Shown here: piece by piece, positions 16,406 to 24,812 of the stretch
Position numbering within the stretch: the stretch's first letter is position 1
Layout: every line of letters begins with the position of its first letter
Assembly: GCA_017414965.1 (NCBI GenBank)
Contig: JAFQJL010000025.1
Span: 1-64,000 of the forward strand
DNA length: 64,000 bases
Reading direction: 5' to 3'
Origin: Clostridia bacterium
GTDB taxonomy: Bacteria > Bacillota > Clostridia > Oscillospirales > Acutalibacteraceae
Notes under the pieces: model-generated
Seen by the model: only the letters and a program-made list of their open reading frames with translations
What the model was told of the DNA's origin: nothing
The model's database searches: none
Translations under genes and position numbers: made by a program

Positions 16406-17689
16406 ATGACCGTGCATCTGCCCGATCTGGTCGGCGGCGGCTATCGCGAATTTTGGCAATGCCGCAAGCGCTACCGCGTGCTGAAAGGTGGCAAGGCTTC
16501 CAAAAAATCCGCCACCACCGCGTTGTGGTACATCTACCATCTGATGAAATATCCGCTTGCCAATCTGTTGGTGGTGCGGGCGGTGGGCAACACCCACCAC
16601 GATTCGACCTTTGCGCAATTGCAGTGGGCGATCCGCCGCCTGCACGTCACCTCGCTGTGGAAGGCCACTGAGCATCCGCTTTCGTTGGAGTTTCGACCGA
16701 CCGGTCAAAAAATCCTGTTCCGTGGGTTTGACGACGTGGATAAATTGGCTTCCGCCACCGTGCCGGAGGGATATCTCTGCTGGGTATGGGTGGAGGAGGC
16801 TTCCGAGATCCGCAGCGAACACGACTTTGATAAGCTGGATCTGTCTGTGCCGCGCGGTCAGCTCCCCTATCCGCTTTTTAAGCAGACAACCATCACCTTT
16901 AATCCGTGGAGCGAAAAGCATTGGTTGAAAGCGCGGTTTTTTGATCATCCCGATACGGATACCGCCGTGTTTACCACCACCTATCACTGCAACGAATTTT
17001 TAGACGAGGTGGATCGCCGGCGATACGAACGGATGAAAACCGCCCAGCCACAACTCTACCGCGTAGCCGGTTTGGGTGAGTGGGGCATCGCCGACGGATT
17101 GGTGTTTGATAACTGGGAGGTCGCGCCGTTTGATCCGTCCGCCCTCCCCTCTTGCTACACACGCGTGTTCGGACTGGACTACGGCTACTCCAACGATCCG
17201 ACCGCCTTTATTGCCGCGGCGGCCGATCCGGTCGCCAAGCAGCTCTACATCTTTGACGAGCACTATGGAACACGCATGCTCAACGGTGAAATCGCCGCCA
17301 TGATCCACCGAAAAGGCTACGCCAAGGAGCGCATCCGCGCCGACGCCGCCGAGCCCAAATCCAACGAGGAGTTGCGCCGGCTGGGATTATCGCGACTGCG
17401 GGCGGCGGTTAAAGGCCCGGACAGCGTGCGCAGCGGCATCGCCGCGTTACAGGAATACCACATCACCGTGCACCCCAAATGCGTGCATACGGTGGCGGAG
17501 TTATCCGCGTATATCTGGGAAAAGGATGCCGACGGCCGCGGTCTCAACCGACCGGTCGACCGCGACAATCATCTGATGGACGCTCTACGCTATGCGATGA
17601 CCGACGTCCGCACCCCACATCCGACCGCCCGCGTGCCGTCGGTGCGCTCCGAATGGCGCGCCGCCGATTTCCGCGGCAACTGGGAATAA
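16406..17689 (+). CDS. Terminase large subunit (PBSX family)
   Basis: This 427-aa packaging motor has an N-terminal ATPase with a Walker A-like GGKASKKS at residues 28-35 and a Walker B-type CWVWVEEASE near residue 125-134. Its C-terminal RNase H-like nuclease begins with FGLDYGYSNDPTAF and ends with the acidic motif DNHLMDALRYAMTD. Layout, length and motifs match the PBSX-like terminase family. All catalytic motifs look intact, so DNA packaging should be possible. The start ATG follows GCGGAGGTG. Confidence 0.92.
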   Translation: MTVHLPDLVGGGYREFWQCRKRYRVLKGGKASKKSATTALWYIYHLMKYPLANLLVVRAVGNTHHDSTFAQLQWAIRRLHVTSLWKATEHPLSLEFRPTGQKILFRGFDDVDKLASATVPEGYLCWVWVEEASEIRSEHDFDKLDLSVPRGQLPYPLFKQTTITFNPWSEKHWLKARFFDHPDTDTAVFTTTYHCNEFLDEVDRRRYERMKTAQPQLYRVAGLGEWGIADGLVFDNWEVAPFDPSALPSCYTRVFGLDYGYSNDPTAFIAAAADPVAKQLYIFDEHYGTRMLNGEIAAMIHRKGYAKERIRADAAEPKSNEELRRLGLSRLRAAVKGPDSVRSGIAALQEYHITVHPKCVHTVAELSAYIWEKDADGRGLNRPVDRDNHLMDALRYAMTDVRTPHPTARVPSVRSEWRAADFRGNWE

Positions 17690-17710
17690 CAAAAAAGGAG
17701 GAACACCCTT

Positions 17711-19408
17711 TTGTCTACGAATCTTCGATGGGATTCTCCCATCCGCATCGCCGATGAATATGCCGCCGGCTGTAATTATAAGGCCGGACTGGGTCGGCGA
17801 GGTCTTTTTGAACAAAGCAAGGTCAACGAACGCTTTTACATCGGCGATCAATGGCACGGCGTTCACGCCAGCGCCGAACGACCGTTGGTGCGCGAAAATA
17901 TCATCAAGCGTATCGGCGACTACAAAATGGCGCTGATCGGCTCCAATCCCATCAGCGTCAACTACACGGCCGACGGCATCTCCAATACCGTCGACATGCA
18001 AAACCGCATCCAAAAATGGCGCAGTCAACTCGCGCTCGGCGTGTGGCCGACCGAGGAGATCGTCAGCTCGGAGGATGAGGTCAATCTGGTGATGGCGGCT
18101 CTTTCGGATTACTTCCGCGTGACCGCGGAGCGCCTGCGCTTTGACGAACTGAAATCCCGCGTTCTGCGTCAGGCTTACATCTCCGGCACCGGCCTGCTGT
18201 ACACCTATTGGGACGATCACCTGAAAACCGGTCTATACGCTGACGAAGCCCACACCACTCCCATTCTGGGGGATATTCGGTGCGAAGTGTTGGACGTGGA
18301 AAACGTCTGCTTCGGCGATCCGACGCTGGACGACATTCAGGAACAGCCCTACATTTTGGTTGTTCAGCGCCGTCGCTTAGACGACATCAAGTTGGAAATG
18401 AAGCGCCTCGGTCGCACCAAGCAGGCGGAAAATCTCCGTCCCGATCACATCGGTGCCGAGGAAGGCGAGACCGGCAAGGCGACCGTCATCACCAAGTTCT
18501 ACCGTGAATGGGACGAAACCGGCACGCAGTCGATCATCCGTGCGGTCCGCGTCTGCGGCAACGTGACGGTGCGACCGGCGTGGAGTCTGGGCATTCGGCA
18601 GTACCCGTTGGCGAAATTCCAATGGGAGCCGCGCCGCCGTTCGATCTACGGTGAGAGCGAGATCACGCATCTGATCCCCAACCAGATCGCCATCAACCGC
18701 ATGGTCACCGCCAGTGTGTGGGCGGTGATGATGATGGGCATCCCGATCATGGTAGTCAACGGTGATGTCGTACAACAGAAGGTCACCAACGATCCCGGTC
18801 AGGTCATCCGCGTGTACGGATCGAGCGAGGACGTCAACTCCGCCATCCGTTACATTCAACCGCCGAATTTCTCGCCGCAGTTTGATGCCAACATCGCCTC
18901 GCTCATCCGCAACACAATGAGCCAATCCGGCGCCAACGACGCGGCGCTCGGCAATATGAATCCCGACAACACCTCGGCGATCATCGCCTTGCGCGAAGCC
19001 GCCGCCCTGCCGATGCAAACCATGCAAAATCAGTTCTACGCTTTCGTGGAGGACGTCGCGCGCATCTGGGCGGAGTTTTGGGTATCGTTGTACGGTCCGC
19101 GCAGCTTGAAGATCGAGGACGACAGCGGCATCTGGTATCTGCCGTTTGACGGCAACCGTTACCGCGACGTCCTCATTTCGGTCCGCACCGACGTGGGCGC
19201 CTCCTCGCTGTGGAGCGAAGCGCAGTCGGTACAGACGCTGGACAACCTGTTCAGCCATCAGGTGATCGACGCGATGCAGTATCTCTCCCGCTTGCCCAAG
19301 GGCACGGTGCCAAACCTCTCCGGTCTGCTCCGTGAACTGCAAGAAGCCAAGGAGGTCACGCCGCCGGTCACCGAAGGAGGTGACGCACTTGAAGTACCCC
19401 TCGTATAA
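17711..19408 (+). CDS. Portal protein, P22-like
   Basis: This 565-aa protein starts at TTG 17711 with AAAAGGAGG 9 nt upstream. It has the pattern of large podovirus portals: an N-terminal wing, the CFGDPTLDDIQEQPYILV region, the SIYGESEITHLIPNQIAINR helix and an MVTASVWAVMMMG stretch. Twelve copies form the ring through which DNA enters, and the terminase docks on it. P22-type portals go with short non-contractile tails, in line with the lack of tape-measure and tail-tube genes. Confidence 0.85.
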   Translation: MSTNLRWDSPIRIADEYAAGCNYKAGLGRRGLFEQSKVNERFYIGDQWHGVHASAERPLVRENIIKRIGDYKMALIGSNPISVNYTADGISNTVDMQNRIQKWRSQLALGVWPTEEIVSSEDEVNLVMAALSDYFRVTAERLRFDELKSRVLRQAYISGTGLLYTYWDDHLKTGLYADEAHTTPILGDIRCEVLDVENVCFGDPTLDDIQEQPYILVVQRRRLDDIKLEMKRLGRTKQAENLRPDHIGAEEGETGKATVITKFYREWDETGTQSIIRAVRVCGNVTVRPAWSLGIRQYPLAKFQWEPRRRSIYGESEITHLIPNQIAINRMVTASVWAVMMMGIPIMVVNGDVVQQKVTNDPGQVIRVYGSSEDVNSAIRYIQPPNFSPQFDANIASLIRNTMSQSGANDAALGNMNPDNTSAIIALREAAALPMQTMQNQFYAFVEDVARIWAEFWVSLYGPRSLKIEDDSGIWYLPFDGNRYRDVLISVRTDVGASSLWSEAQSVQTLDNLFSHQVIDAMQYLSRLPKGTVPNLSGLLRELQEAKEVTPPVTEGGDALEVPLV

Positions 19409-21425
19409 CCGTCATGCCGAACAACAACTGACGTTTTCGGATTTTAGCGGCGGCATCAACGCCGCGGCGGTGGACACCGCGTTGGCCGCCAACCAGTTTC
19501 GCGACGCGGAAAACGTCTGGTGGAAGGACGGCATTTTGCGCACGCGCCCCGGTCTGGCACTCAGCCGCATCTTTTTTCACGATCTGGTGACCGTTCACCA
19601 ACGTGTAATGGCACCGGAGGTCATTTTCTACCAAGGCAAGCCCGGACGCTTGGAGTTTGTGCTACACACCTCAGACGATACGTCCGGCTACTCCTTGGCG
19701 GTGTATTTCTACCAGCTCGACGGCGAGGTTGTCACCGTGCGTCGCTTGGTTTCGGATGCGCAGTGGACCACCAAGCCCACGCAGATCTTGCCGATCAACG
19801 ACGGCAAAGAATTGGGTCTCGTCTACGTAGACGCGATCCCCTATCGTCTGTCAAAGAACGGCACGATGACCGAGGTCCACCCGTACATCCCGACCGTTGT
19901 GATCGCGGCGCGCGGTTGTGCCGACAAGGCAACCGCGCGTACGCTGACCGCGCCGCCCGGCACGCTGTACGAGCCGTTCAATCGGTTGACCGATGCGCTG
20001 AAAGTGGAATATATCTTGACCGAGGATCGACCGTATTTCACGCTGCCCTCGGCCGCCCGTTATCGTCCCGGCAGGCTTTCCGTCACGCTGAAGGGAAGCT
20101 TTGATTCCACATACGTGGCGGAATCCGAATTCAATATGGCCACCATTACCACGCCTATCTATAACGGCGTTCATCTTGTGTGGTCGACACCGCAAGGGAT
20201 CTTTTGGTTTATTGACAAGGATGAGAACGTCGTCACCCCCGATGCGAACAACTGGAGTTCCATCAGCGTCACCTTCCTGCCCGCCGTCGACAACCCCGAT
20301 TCTCGCGCAATCATCAAATCCATGCGGTTTGCCGCTTGGTTTGGCGGCAGCTTGTCCGGATTGGGCGGCGGCACCCGTTGTTTCTTGGCCGGCAGCGAAA
20401 AAACACCCAGCCGGTTGTGCTACAGCGGCGTGCAGGATGCCACCTACTTTCCGGAAAACAACGACGCTTACGTCGGGCAGCCCGGTCAGGCGATCACGGC
20501 ACTTAAAAAGCAATCGGATATGCTGGTCATTTTTAAGGAACACGAGATCTGGTACTCCACTTATCAAACCGGCACCACCGACCAATCGGCGTTGACCAAT
20601 GCCTTGGAAAACGGTGCCGTTGTCGACATCGAAGCGGCGCTTGCCACCTTCCCGCTGGCTAACATTTCCTCCGATATCGGCTGCGATTCTCCGGACACCA
20701 TCGCGCTGTGCGACAACCGCTTGGTGTGGACCAATTCCGATGCGCGCACGTACGTGCTGGTCAGCGGTAACATCTACAGCGAACGAAACGTGCGGTATAT
20801 CGGCGAGTCGATCTATCCCTTGCTGAAAACCCGCGATCTGTCGCAGATGTATGCCTCCGATTACGCCGATCATTACTGCTTGCACGTGGGCTCCGAGATC
20901 TTTTTGTTCGACTATAACGCTGCGGCGTTAGCGGCCGTTTCGGCAGGCACCTCCAACGATTCGCTGAACAAGCGGATCGCGTGGTATCGCTGGCGTTTTC
21001 CCGTTGACTCGCCTCCGTTATTCGCCGTTGCCATGGGCGATGAGATGGCGGTTGCCATATACACGGAATCGTCCAACGCGCTGTGTCTGTATCGGTTGGC
21101 GGACGAAGAGGATTTTCCGGAAGGTCCGCCGCAACCGATCCATACCATGCTGCGCTGGCCGACCTTTACGGCCGGCAGCAGCGGGCGACGGCAGTCGATT
21201 CGTCGAATCGTCTTGGATACCGGCTCGCCGTATACCACCGTTCACCTGTTGCCGATCGGCGATCGCGAGACCTGCGATGAGCATCTTCGGCATATTCGGA
21301 CAGACGCTTCCGGCATCGCCCGCCTGTTAGGCGGCATTCGACACGTACGGGACTTTTCTCTACAAGCCGAGATCGAGGGCAAAACCGTCTGGCGAAGCCT
21401 GTCTATGTCCATCCTCATTCATTGA
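19389..21425 (+). CDS. Podovirus-type stopper / virion structural protein
   Basis: The chosen start is TTG 19389 (AAGGAGGTG 5 nt upstream), which overlaps the portal gene by 20 nt; a longer reading from 19332 has no ribosome binding site. The 678-aa protein begins FSDFSGGINAAAVDTALA and NVWWKDGILRTRPGL, a pattern seen in podophage packaged-DNA stabilisation or tail-hub proteins. It then contains repeated beta-rich segments likely to form a propeller or jellyroll. The function is inferred from this start pattern and from its place directly after the portal. Confidence 0.6.
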   Translation: MKYPSYNRHAEQQLTFSDFSGGINAAAVDTALAANQFRDAENVWWKDGILRTRPGLALSRIFFHDLVTVHQRVMAPEVIFYQGKPGRLEFVLHTSDDTSGYSLAVYFYQLDGEVVTVRRLVSDAQWTTKPTQILPINDGKELGLVYVDAIPYRLSKNGTMTEVHPYIPTVVIAARGCADKATARTLTAPPGTLYEPFNRLTDALKVEYILTEDRPYFTLPSAARYRPGRLSVTLKGSFDSTYVAESEFNMATITTPIYNGVHLVWSTPQGIFWFIDKDENVVTPDANNWSSISVTFLPAVDNPDSRAIIKSMRFAAWFGGSLSGLGGGTRCFLAGSEKTPSRLCYSGVQDATYFPENNDAYVGQPGQAITALKKQSDMLVIFKEHEIWYSTYQTGTTDQSALTNALENGAVVDIEAALATFPLANISSDIGCDSPDTIALCDNRLVWTNSDARTYVLVSGNIYSERNVRYIGESIYPLLKTRDLSQMYASDYADHYCLHVGSEIFLFDYNAAALAAVSAGTSNDSLNKRIAWYRWRFPVDSPPLFAVAMGDEMAVAIYTESSNALCLYRLADEEDFPEGPPQPIHTMLRWPTFTAGSSGRRQSIRRIVLDTGSPYTTVHLLPIGDRETCDEHLRHIRTDASGIARLLGGIRHVRDFSLQAEIEGKTVWRSLSMSILIH

Positions 21426-21438
21426 AAGGAGATAACCG

Positions 21439-22302
21439 ATGAGCAGTTATGAAAGCTATTTGAAAAAAGCTCAAAACAGCGCCAAAAAGCAGCAAAAAGA
21501 GTACGAAACCCAGCGCAACAAGCAATTGCAGAAAACCATCAACGCGTTGGCGTCTGCCGCGGCAACCGAGCAAAAAGCGCTGCGACAGACTCACGCTCAG
21601 CAGAGCAAAGCCACCAAGCAGAGCTACGAAGGCCTGTTCGACCGCAACGCCATTCAGGAGGCCGTTTCGCGCAAGACCGTTGCCGAGCGTATGGCCAATC
21701 TCGGCTTGACCGACAGCGGACTCAATCGCTCGCAACAGACCGCGATCTCCGTCACGCGATCCAAGGCGGATGCGAACACCTCGTTGCAGCAGCAGTCGGC
21801 GTTGGATGCCTTGGCCTCGCAGTTGGCCACCGCGCTGGCCGACAGCAATCGCGCGCTGGAAAAGGATAAGGCCGCCGCTGTCACCGCCGCGCAAAGCGAC
21901 ATTCAGAGCAATCTGAGTCAGTTGCTGGAACTGGCCGCCCGACAGGCCGGCGATCACTACGAAACCGACGTCGCCGCCCAGACGGCGCGCAAAAAGGCAG
22001 AATTGGAAGCTCAACAGGCCGCCAAAGAACTGGAGACCGCTTTGAAAAAAGCGCAGATCGCCGCGGAGCAAGCGGATCGTCAGGCCGCCAAGGAAGCGGA
22101 GACCGAACTGAAAAAGGCGCGAATCAATGCGCAGGCGAAGCTGGATGCCGCCAAAACCAGCGCCGACAAGGGTCAGGAGTTGAAGTACATCACCACTTAC
22201 CTCGATCTGTTGGCAAAGGAACGGGCGTATCAGTCGCCGAACGTCAACGTACCGTATCAAGCGGTCGTCAAGCTGTTGCAGCAGAAAATCTTCGGATTTT
22301 AA
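21439..22302 (+). CDS. Coiled-coil phage structural protein
   Basis: This 287-aa, almost wholly helical protein is rich in Ala, Lys, Gln and Glu. The central motif NLGLTDSGLNRSQQTAI recurs in virion proteins of Firmicutes phages, and long heptad stretches cover residues 60-245. In podoviruses such proteins after the stopper are often ejection (pilot) proteins carried in the head; that role is inferred from position and coiled-coil content. AAAGGAG precedes ATG. Confidence 0.5.
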   Translation: MSSYESYLKKAQNSAKKQQKEYETQRNKQLQKTINALASAAATEQKALRQTHAQQSKATKQSYEGLFDRNAIQEAVSRKTVAERMANLGLTDSGLNRSQQTAISVTRSKADANTSLQQQSALDALASQLATALADSNRALEKDKAAAVTAAQSDIQSNLSQLLELAARQAGDHYETDVAAQTARKKAELEAQQAAKELETALKKAQIAAEQADRQAAKEAETELKKARINAQAKLDAAKTSADKGQELKYITTYLDLLAKERAYQSPNVNVPYQAVVKLLQQKIFGF

Positions 22303-22314
22303 AGGAGGAACGCC

Positions 22315-22476
22315 ATGTCACCTTGGTTTCTGATTCCGGCTTTGCTGGTGGGATTCGCGCTTGGATTTTGGTTGGCGCACAAGCCGGCCAAGCAAGAGAT
22401 TCCGACCATGAGCGAAGAGGAAAAACGCGCACTGCGTGATTTTCAAAAATTCCTGTCTTACGACGGATTTAACTAA
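22315..22476 (+). CDS. 53-aa single-span membrane protein closing the phage-like operon
   Basis: ATG 22315 is preceded by AAAGGAGG and the frame ends with TAA at 22474-22476, just before the terminator. The peptide starts MSPWFLIPALLVGFALGFW, one transmembrane helix, followed by a charged cytoplasmic tail with EEEKRALRDFQKFL. It could be a spanin-like, antiholin or membrane-anchoring accessory of lysis. No family was recognised. Confidence 0.7.
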   Translation: MSPWFLIPALLVGFALGFWLAHKPAKQEIPTMSEEEKRALRDFQKFLSYDGFN

Positions 22477-22478
22477 AA

Positions 22479-22514
22479 AAACAGCCATAGGGCAATCGCC
22501 CTATGGCTGTTTAC
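22479..22514. terminator. Bidirectional terminator between the phage-like operon and the minus-strand gene
   Basis: acagccatagggc and gccctatggctgt form a near-perfect stem with an A tract on the left and a T tract on the right, so it can end both converging transcripts. Confidence 0.9.
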
Positions 22515-22969
22515 TTTTCTTCCGGTTTTTCCGATCGTTCGATCACCGCGTGTACCGTCACGATCCGAACGCCGCCTACCTGCGAAACGTCGGATTCGTC
22601 AAACGTCATTTGACTGCCGCACACGCTGCACAGCGGATAGGTTTCCTCCCCTTCGCCCGCCGCGGCTACCGGCACCGGCAACCGCTTCTGACTGGCAATG
22701 CACGCGCGCTGCGGACCCGAAACCACCTCGGCGTGCCCGCATTCGCACGGCACGATGTTGATGGGCTTGTTCTTGTCCTTCCCCTGCATCTGCTGATAGA
22801 GGCGCGGACAATACATCAAATCGGACGGCGTCAAACGCACCGACGGCGACAAATAAAAGTCCCCGATCAAGCTCAGCGAGCATTTGCCGGTCTTCATAAA
22901 ATAACAACTGGTCTTTCCCAGTTGGATGGTCGTTTCCAAGATTCCTTTGATCGTTTCCGTAATGCTCAC
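22511..22969 (-). CDS. Hypothetical protein with cysteine pairs
   Basis: A GTG start at 22969 is proposed because the promoter -10 box at 23000-22995 lies inside the longer frame, which excludes ATG codons at 23023 and 22999. This gives 152 aa. Cysteines occur as CECGH in the middle and CSVCG near the C-terminus, a possible zinc-ribbon, with a basic/alanine segment between them. The family is unknown to me. It lies convergent to the phage-like operon and divergent from plsX. The start has no clear Shine-Dalgarno, so the N-terminus is uncertain. Confidence 0.55.
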   Translation of the reverse strand: MSITETIKGILETTIQLGKTSCYFMKTGKCSLSLIGDFYLSPSVRLTPSDLMYCPRLYQQMQGKDKNKPINIVPCECGHAEVVSGPQRACIASQKRLPVPVAAAGEGEETYPLCSVCGSQMTFDESDVSQVGGVRIVTVHAVIERSEKPEEK

Positions 22970-22994
22970 CTCGTTTCTGGTATATCTCTGGTCT

Positions 22995-23023
22995 ATCATA
23001 GCATAAGATCCATCCAAAAGCAA
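22995..23023 (-). promoter_or_regulatory. Promoter of the cysteine-pair hypothetical gene
   Basis: TTGCTT (23023-23018), a 17-bp spacer and TATGAT (23000-22995) on the minus strand. Transcription would start near 22988, which decides the gene start. Confidence 0.6.
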
Positions 23024-23036
23024 GCGAAAAAGCGAA

Positions 23037-23065
23037 TTGACAAAATTATTATAATAATATATAAT
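23037..23065 (+). promoter_or_regulatory. Consensus promoter of the plsX-rsfS gene train
   Basis: TTGACA (23037-23042), a 17-bp AT-rich spacer and TATAAT (23060-23065) stand 40 nt before plsX. No internal terminator is visible until 33107, so a transcript of about 10 kb is possible. Confidence 0.9.
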
Positions 23066-23105
23066 AAACTGTATTCGTGAATTATATAGAAACGGAGTAT
23101 CGGTT

Positions 23106-24110
23106 ATGAGAATTTACGTGGATGCTTTTGGCGGCGACAACGCCCCTCTTTCCAATATTCAGGGCGCGGCGGACGCCGTGAAAGCCTATGGTCACACCGT
23201 CGTTTTGTGCGGCGATGAACAGAAAATCCGTGCGTGCGCGGCAGAAAACGACGTGTCGCTAAACGGCATTGAGATCCTGCACACTGAGGACGTGCTGACG
23301 ATGGACGACGAACCCAAGAGCATTCTGAAAGAACATAAAAACAGTTCGATGGGCATCGGTCTGCAGGCGGTCGCCGCCGGCGAGGGCGATGCGTTTGTCA
23401 CCGCCGGCAGTTCCGGCGCGATTCTGATGGGCGCCACCTTCCTGGTCAAGCGGTTGGCGGGCATTTCCCGTCCGGCGTTTGCCTCGGTCGTCCCCTCGGA
23501 CAGCAAGCCGTTCTTGCTGTTGGATATGGGCGCCAACGCCGAATGCCGTCCGGAGATGCTGTTGCAGTTCGCCCGCATGGGACATTTGTATATGTCGCAA
23601 GTGGTCAACAAAGGCGCGGAAACCACCGTCGGTCTTCTCAACATCGGCACCGAGGCACACAAGGGCGGTGCCGTTCAGCAGGAAGCCTATCAGCTGCTCA
23701 AGGAAAGCGGCTTGCCGTTTATCGGCAACGTCGAGGCACGGCAGGTGCCGTACGGGGCGGCGGACGTCATCGTCACCGACGGCTTCTCCGGTAATATTAT
23801 GCTCAAAACCATGGAAGGCATGGCCTCCATGCTTCTCAAAAACATCAAGGGATTGTTTATGAGCAACCTGCTCACCAAGCTCGCCGGTGCGGTGGTCAAG
23901 CCGTATCTGGGCGATTTCAAGAAGAAAATGAGCAGCGACGAACACGGCGGCGCCCCCATTCTCGGCGTACGCAAGACGGTCATTAAAGCACACGGAAACG
24001 CCAACCGCGTGGCCATTATGAACGCCATTCGCGTGGCCGCGGAATCGGCTGAGGCGGATATTCCCGCGCAGATCGGCAAGCTGGTCGCCAAAGCGGAGGT
24101 TGCCGAATGA
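23106..24110 (+). CDS. plsX: Phosphate acyltransferase
   Basis: This 334-aa enzyme converts acyl-ACP to acyl-phosphate, the acyl donor for membrane phospholipid synthesis. The MRIYVDAFGGDNAP start, FVTAGSSGAILMGA, LLDMGANAECRP and TDGFSGNIMLK are all PlsX signatures. The stop codon overlaps the start of rnc by 4 nt (ATGA). In many Firmicutes acpP lies between plsX and rnc; here it is missing from this spot. Confidence 0.96.
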   Translation: MRIYVDAFGGDNAPLSNIQGAADAVKAYGHTVVLCGDEQKIRACAAENDVSLNGIEILHTEDVLTMDDEPKSILKEHKNSSMGIGLQAVAAGEGDAFVTAGSSGAILMGATFLVKRLAGISRPAFASVVPSDSKPFLLLDMGANAECRPEMLLQFARMGHLYMSQVVNKGAETTVGLLNIGTEAHKGGAVQQEAYQLLKESGLPFIGNVEARQVPYGAADVIVTDGFSGNIMLKTMEGMASMLLKNIKGLFMSNLLTKLAGAVVKPYLGDFKKKMSSDEHGGAPILGVRKTVIKAHGNANRVAIMNAIRVAAESAEADIPAQIGKLVAKAEVAE

Positions 24111-24787
24111 AAACCGACTATTCCGCTTTGATGCAAGCAATGGGTTATGAATTCAAAAACCCCGCCTTGTTGGATGTTGCGCTCACCCATTCGTCTTATG
24201 CGAACGAGCGCCACGCCGGCGAATGCAACGAACGCTTGGAGTTTCTGGGCGATGCGGTGCTTGGATTGATCGCCGCCAATTATCTGTACGAAACCGACCG
24301 CCGCGACGAAGGCGCGCTCTCCAAACTGCGCTCGTCGGTGGTGTGCAGCGAGGCGCTCGCCTCCTACTCCCGCAAGTTAGGCGTGGGACAGTATTTAAAG
24401 CTCGGACGCGGCGAGGAAATGGGCGGCGGTCAAAACCGCACCTCTATCCTTGAAAACGTGTTTGAAGCACTGGTCGCCGCCATTTACTTAGACGGCGGAT
24501 TTGCGGCCGCCGAGGCGTTTGCTCTGCCGTTTCTGGAAAAGGAACTGGCCGCCAGACGACAGGCGAAATTCAAAGACTACAAAACCTTGCTGCAGGAGAT
24601 CGTGCAGCAAAACCCCGGCGAAAGCGTCCGCTACGTACATACCGGCGAAAGCGGTCCCGATCACGACAAGAAATTCACCGCCGAGGTGCATTTAAACTCC
24701 AACGTGATCGGCAAAGGCTCCGGTCACAGCAAAAAAGAAGCCGAACAACAGGCTGCTCGCGAAGCCCTCCGCCTGATGGGCTATTGA
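24107..24787 (+). CDS. rnc: Ribonuclease III
   Basis: This 226-aa enzyme cuts double-stranded RNA, including rRNA precursors. The signature ERLEFLGDAVLGL near residue 43 holds the catalytic acidic residues, with the second set at ENVFEALVAAIYLDGG. The C-terminal 70 residues are a double-stranded RNA-binding domain ending GHSKKEAEQQAAREAL. It overlaps plsX by 4 nt and precedes smc by 25 nt, so it is translationally coupled to lipid and chromosome genes as in other Firmicutes. Confidence 0.96.
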   Translation: MKTDYSALMQAMGYEFKNPALLDVALTHSSYANERHAGECNERLEFLGDAVLGLIAANYLYETDRRDEGALSKLRSSVVCSEALASYSRKLGVGQYLKLGRGEEMGGGQNRTSILENVFEALVAAIYLDGGFAAAEAFALPFLEKELAARRQAKFKDYKTLLQEIVQQNPGESVRYVHTGESGPDHDKKFTAEVHLNSNVIGKGSGHSKKEAEQQAAREALRLMGY

Positions 24788-24812
24788 TTCCCGAAAAGGA
24801 TGTGAATGACAC

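Larger units (their letters stand above)
10984..22476 (+). mobile_element. Compact podovirus-like morphogenesis cluster (prophage remnant or gene-transfer-agent-like)
   Basis: Twelve same-strand genes with spacings of mostly 1-60 nt encode packaging, head, portal, structural, receptor-binding and lysis proteins in about 11.5 kb. I see no integrase, excisionase, repressor, replication or DNA-metabolism gene, no tail tube, sheath or tape-measure protein, and no recognisable attachment-site repeats. The block lies between host genes and is bounded by terminators on both sides. Base composition looks like the surrounding chromosome. Either a degraded prophage, a satellite, or a host-kept particle-producing system is possible. 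Confidence 0.7.

Noticed and set aside
11014..22476. Tailocin (phage-tail-like bacteriocin)
   Set aside because: Tailocins lack capsid, terminase and portal genes and have tail tube or sheath genes. The opposite is seen here.
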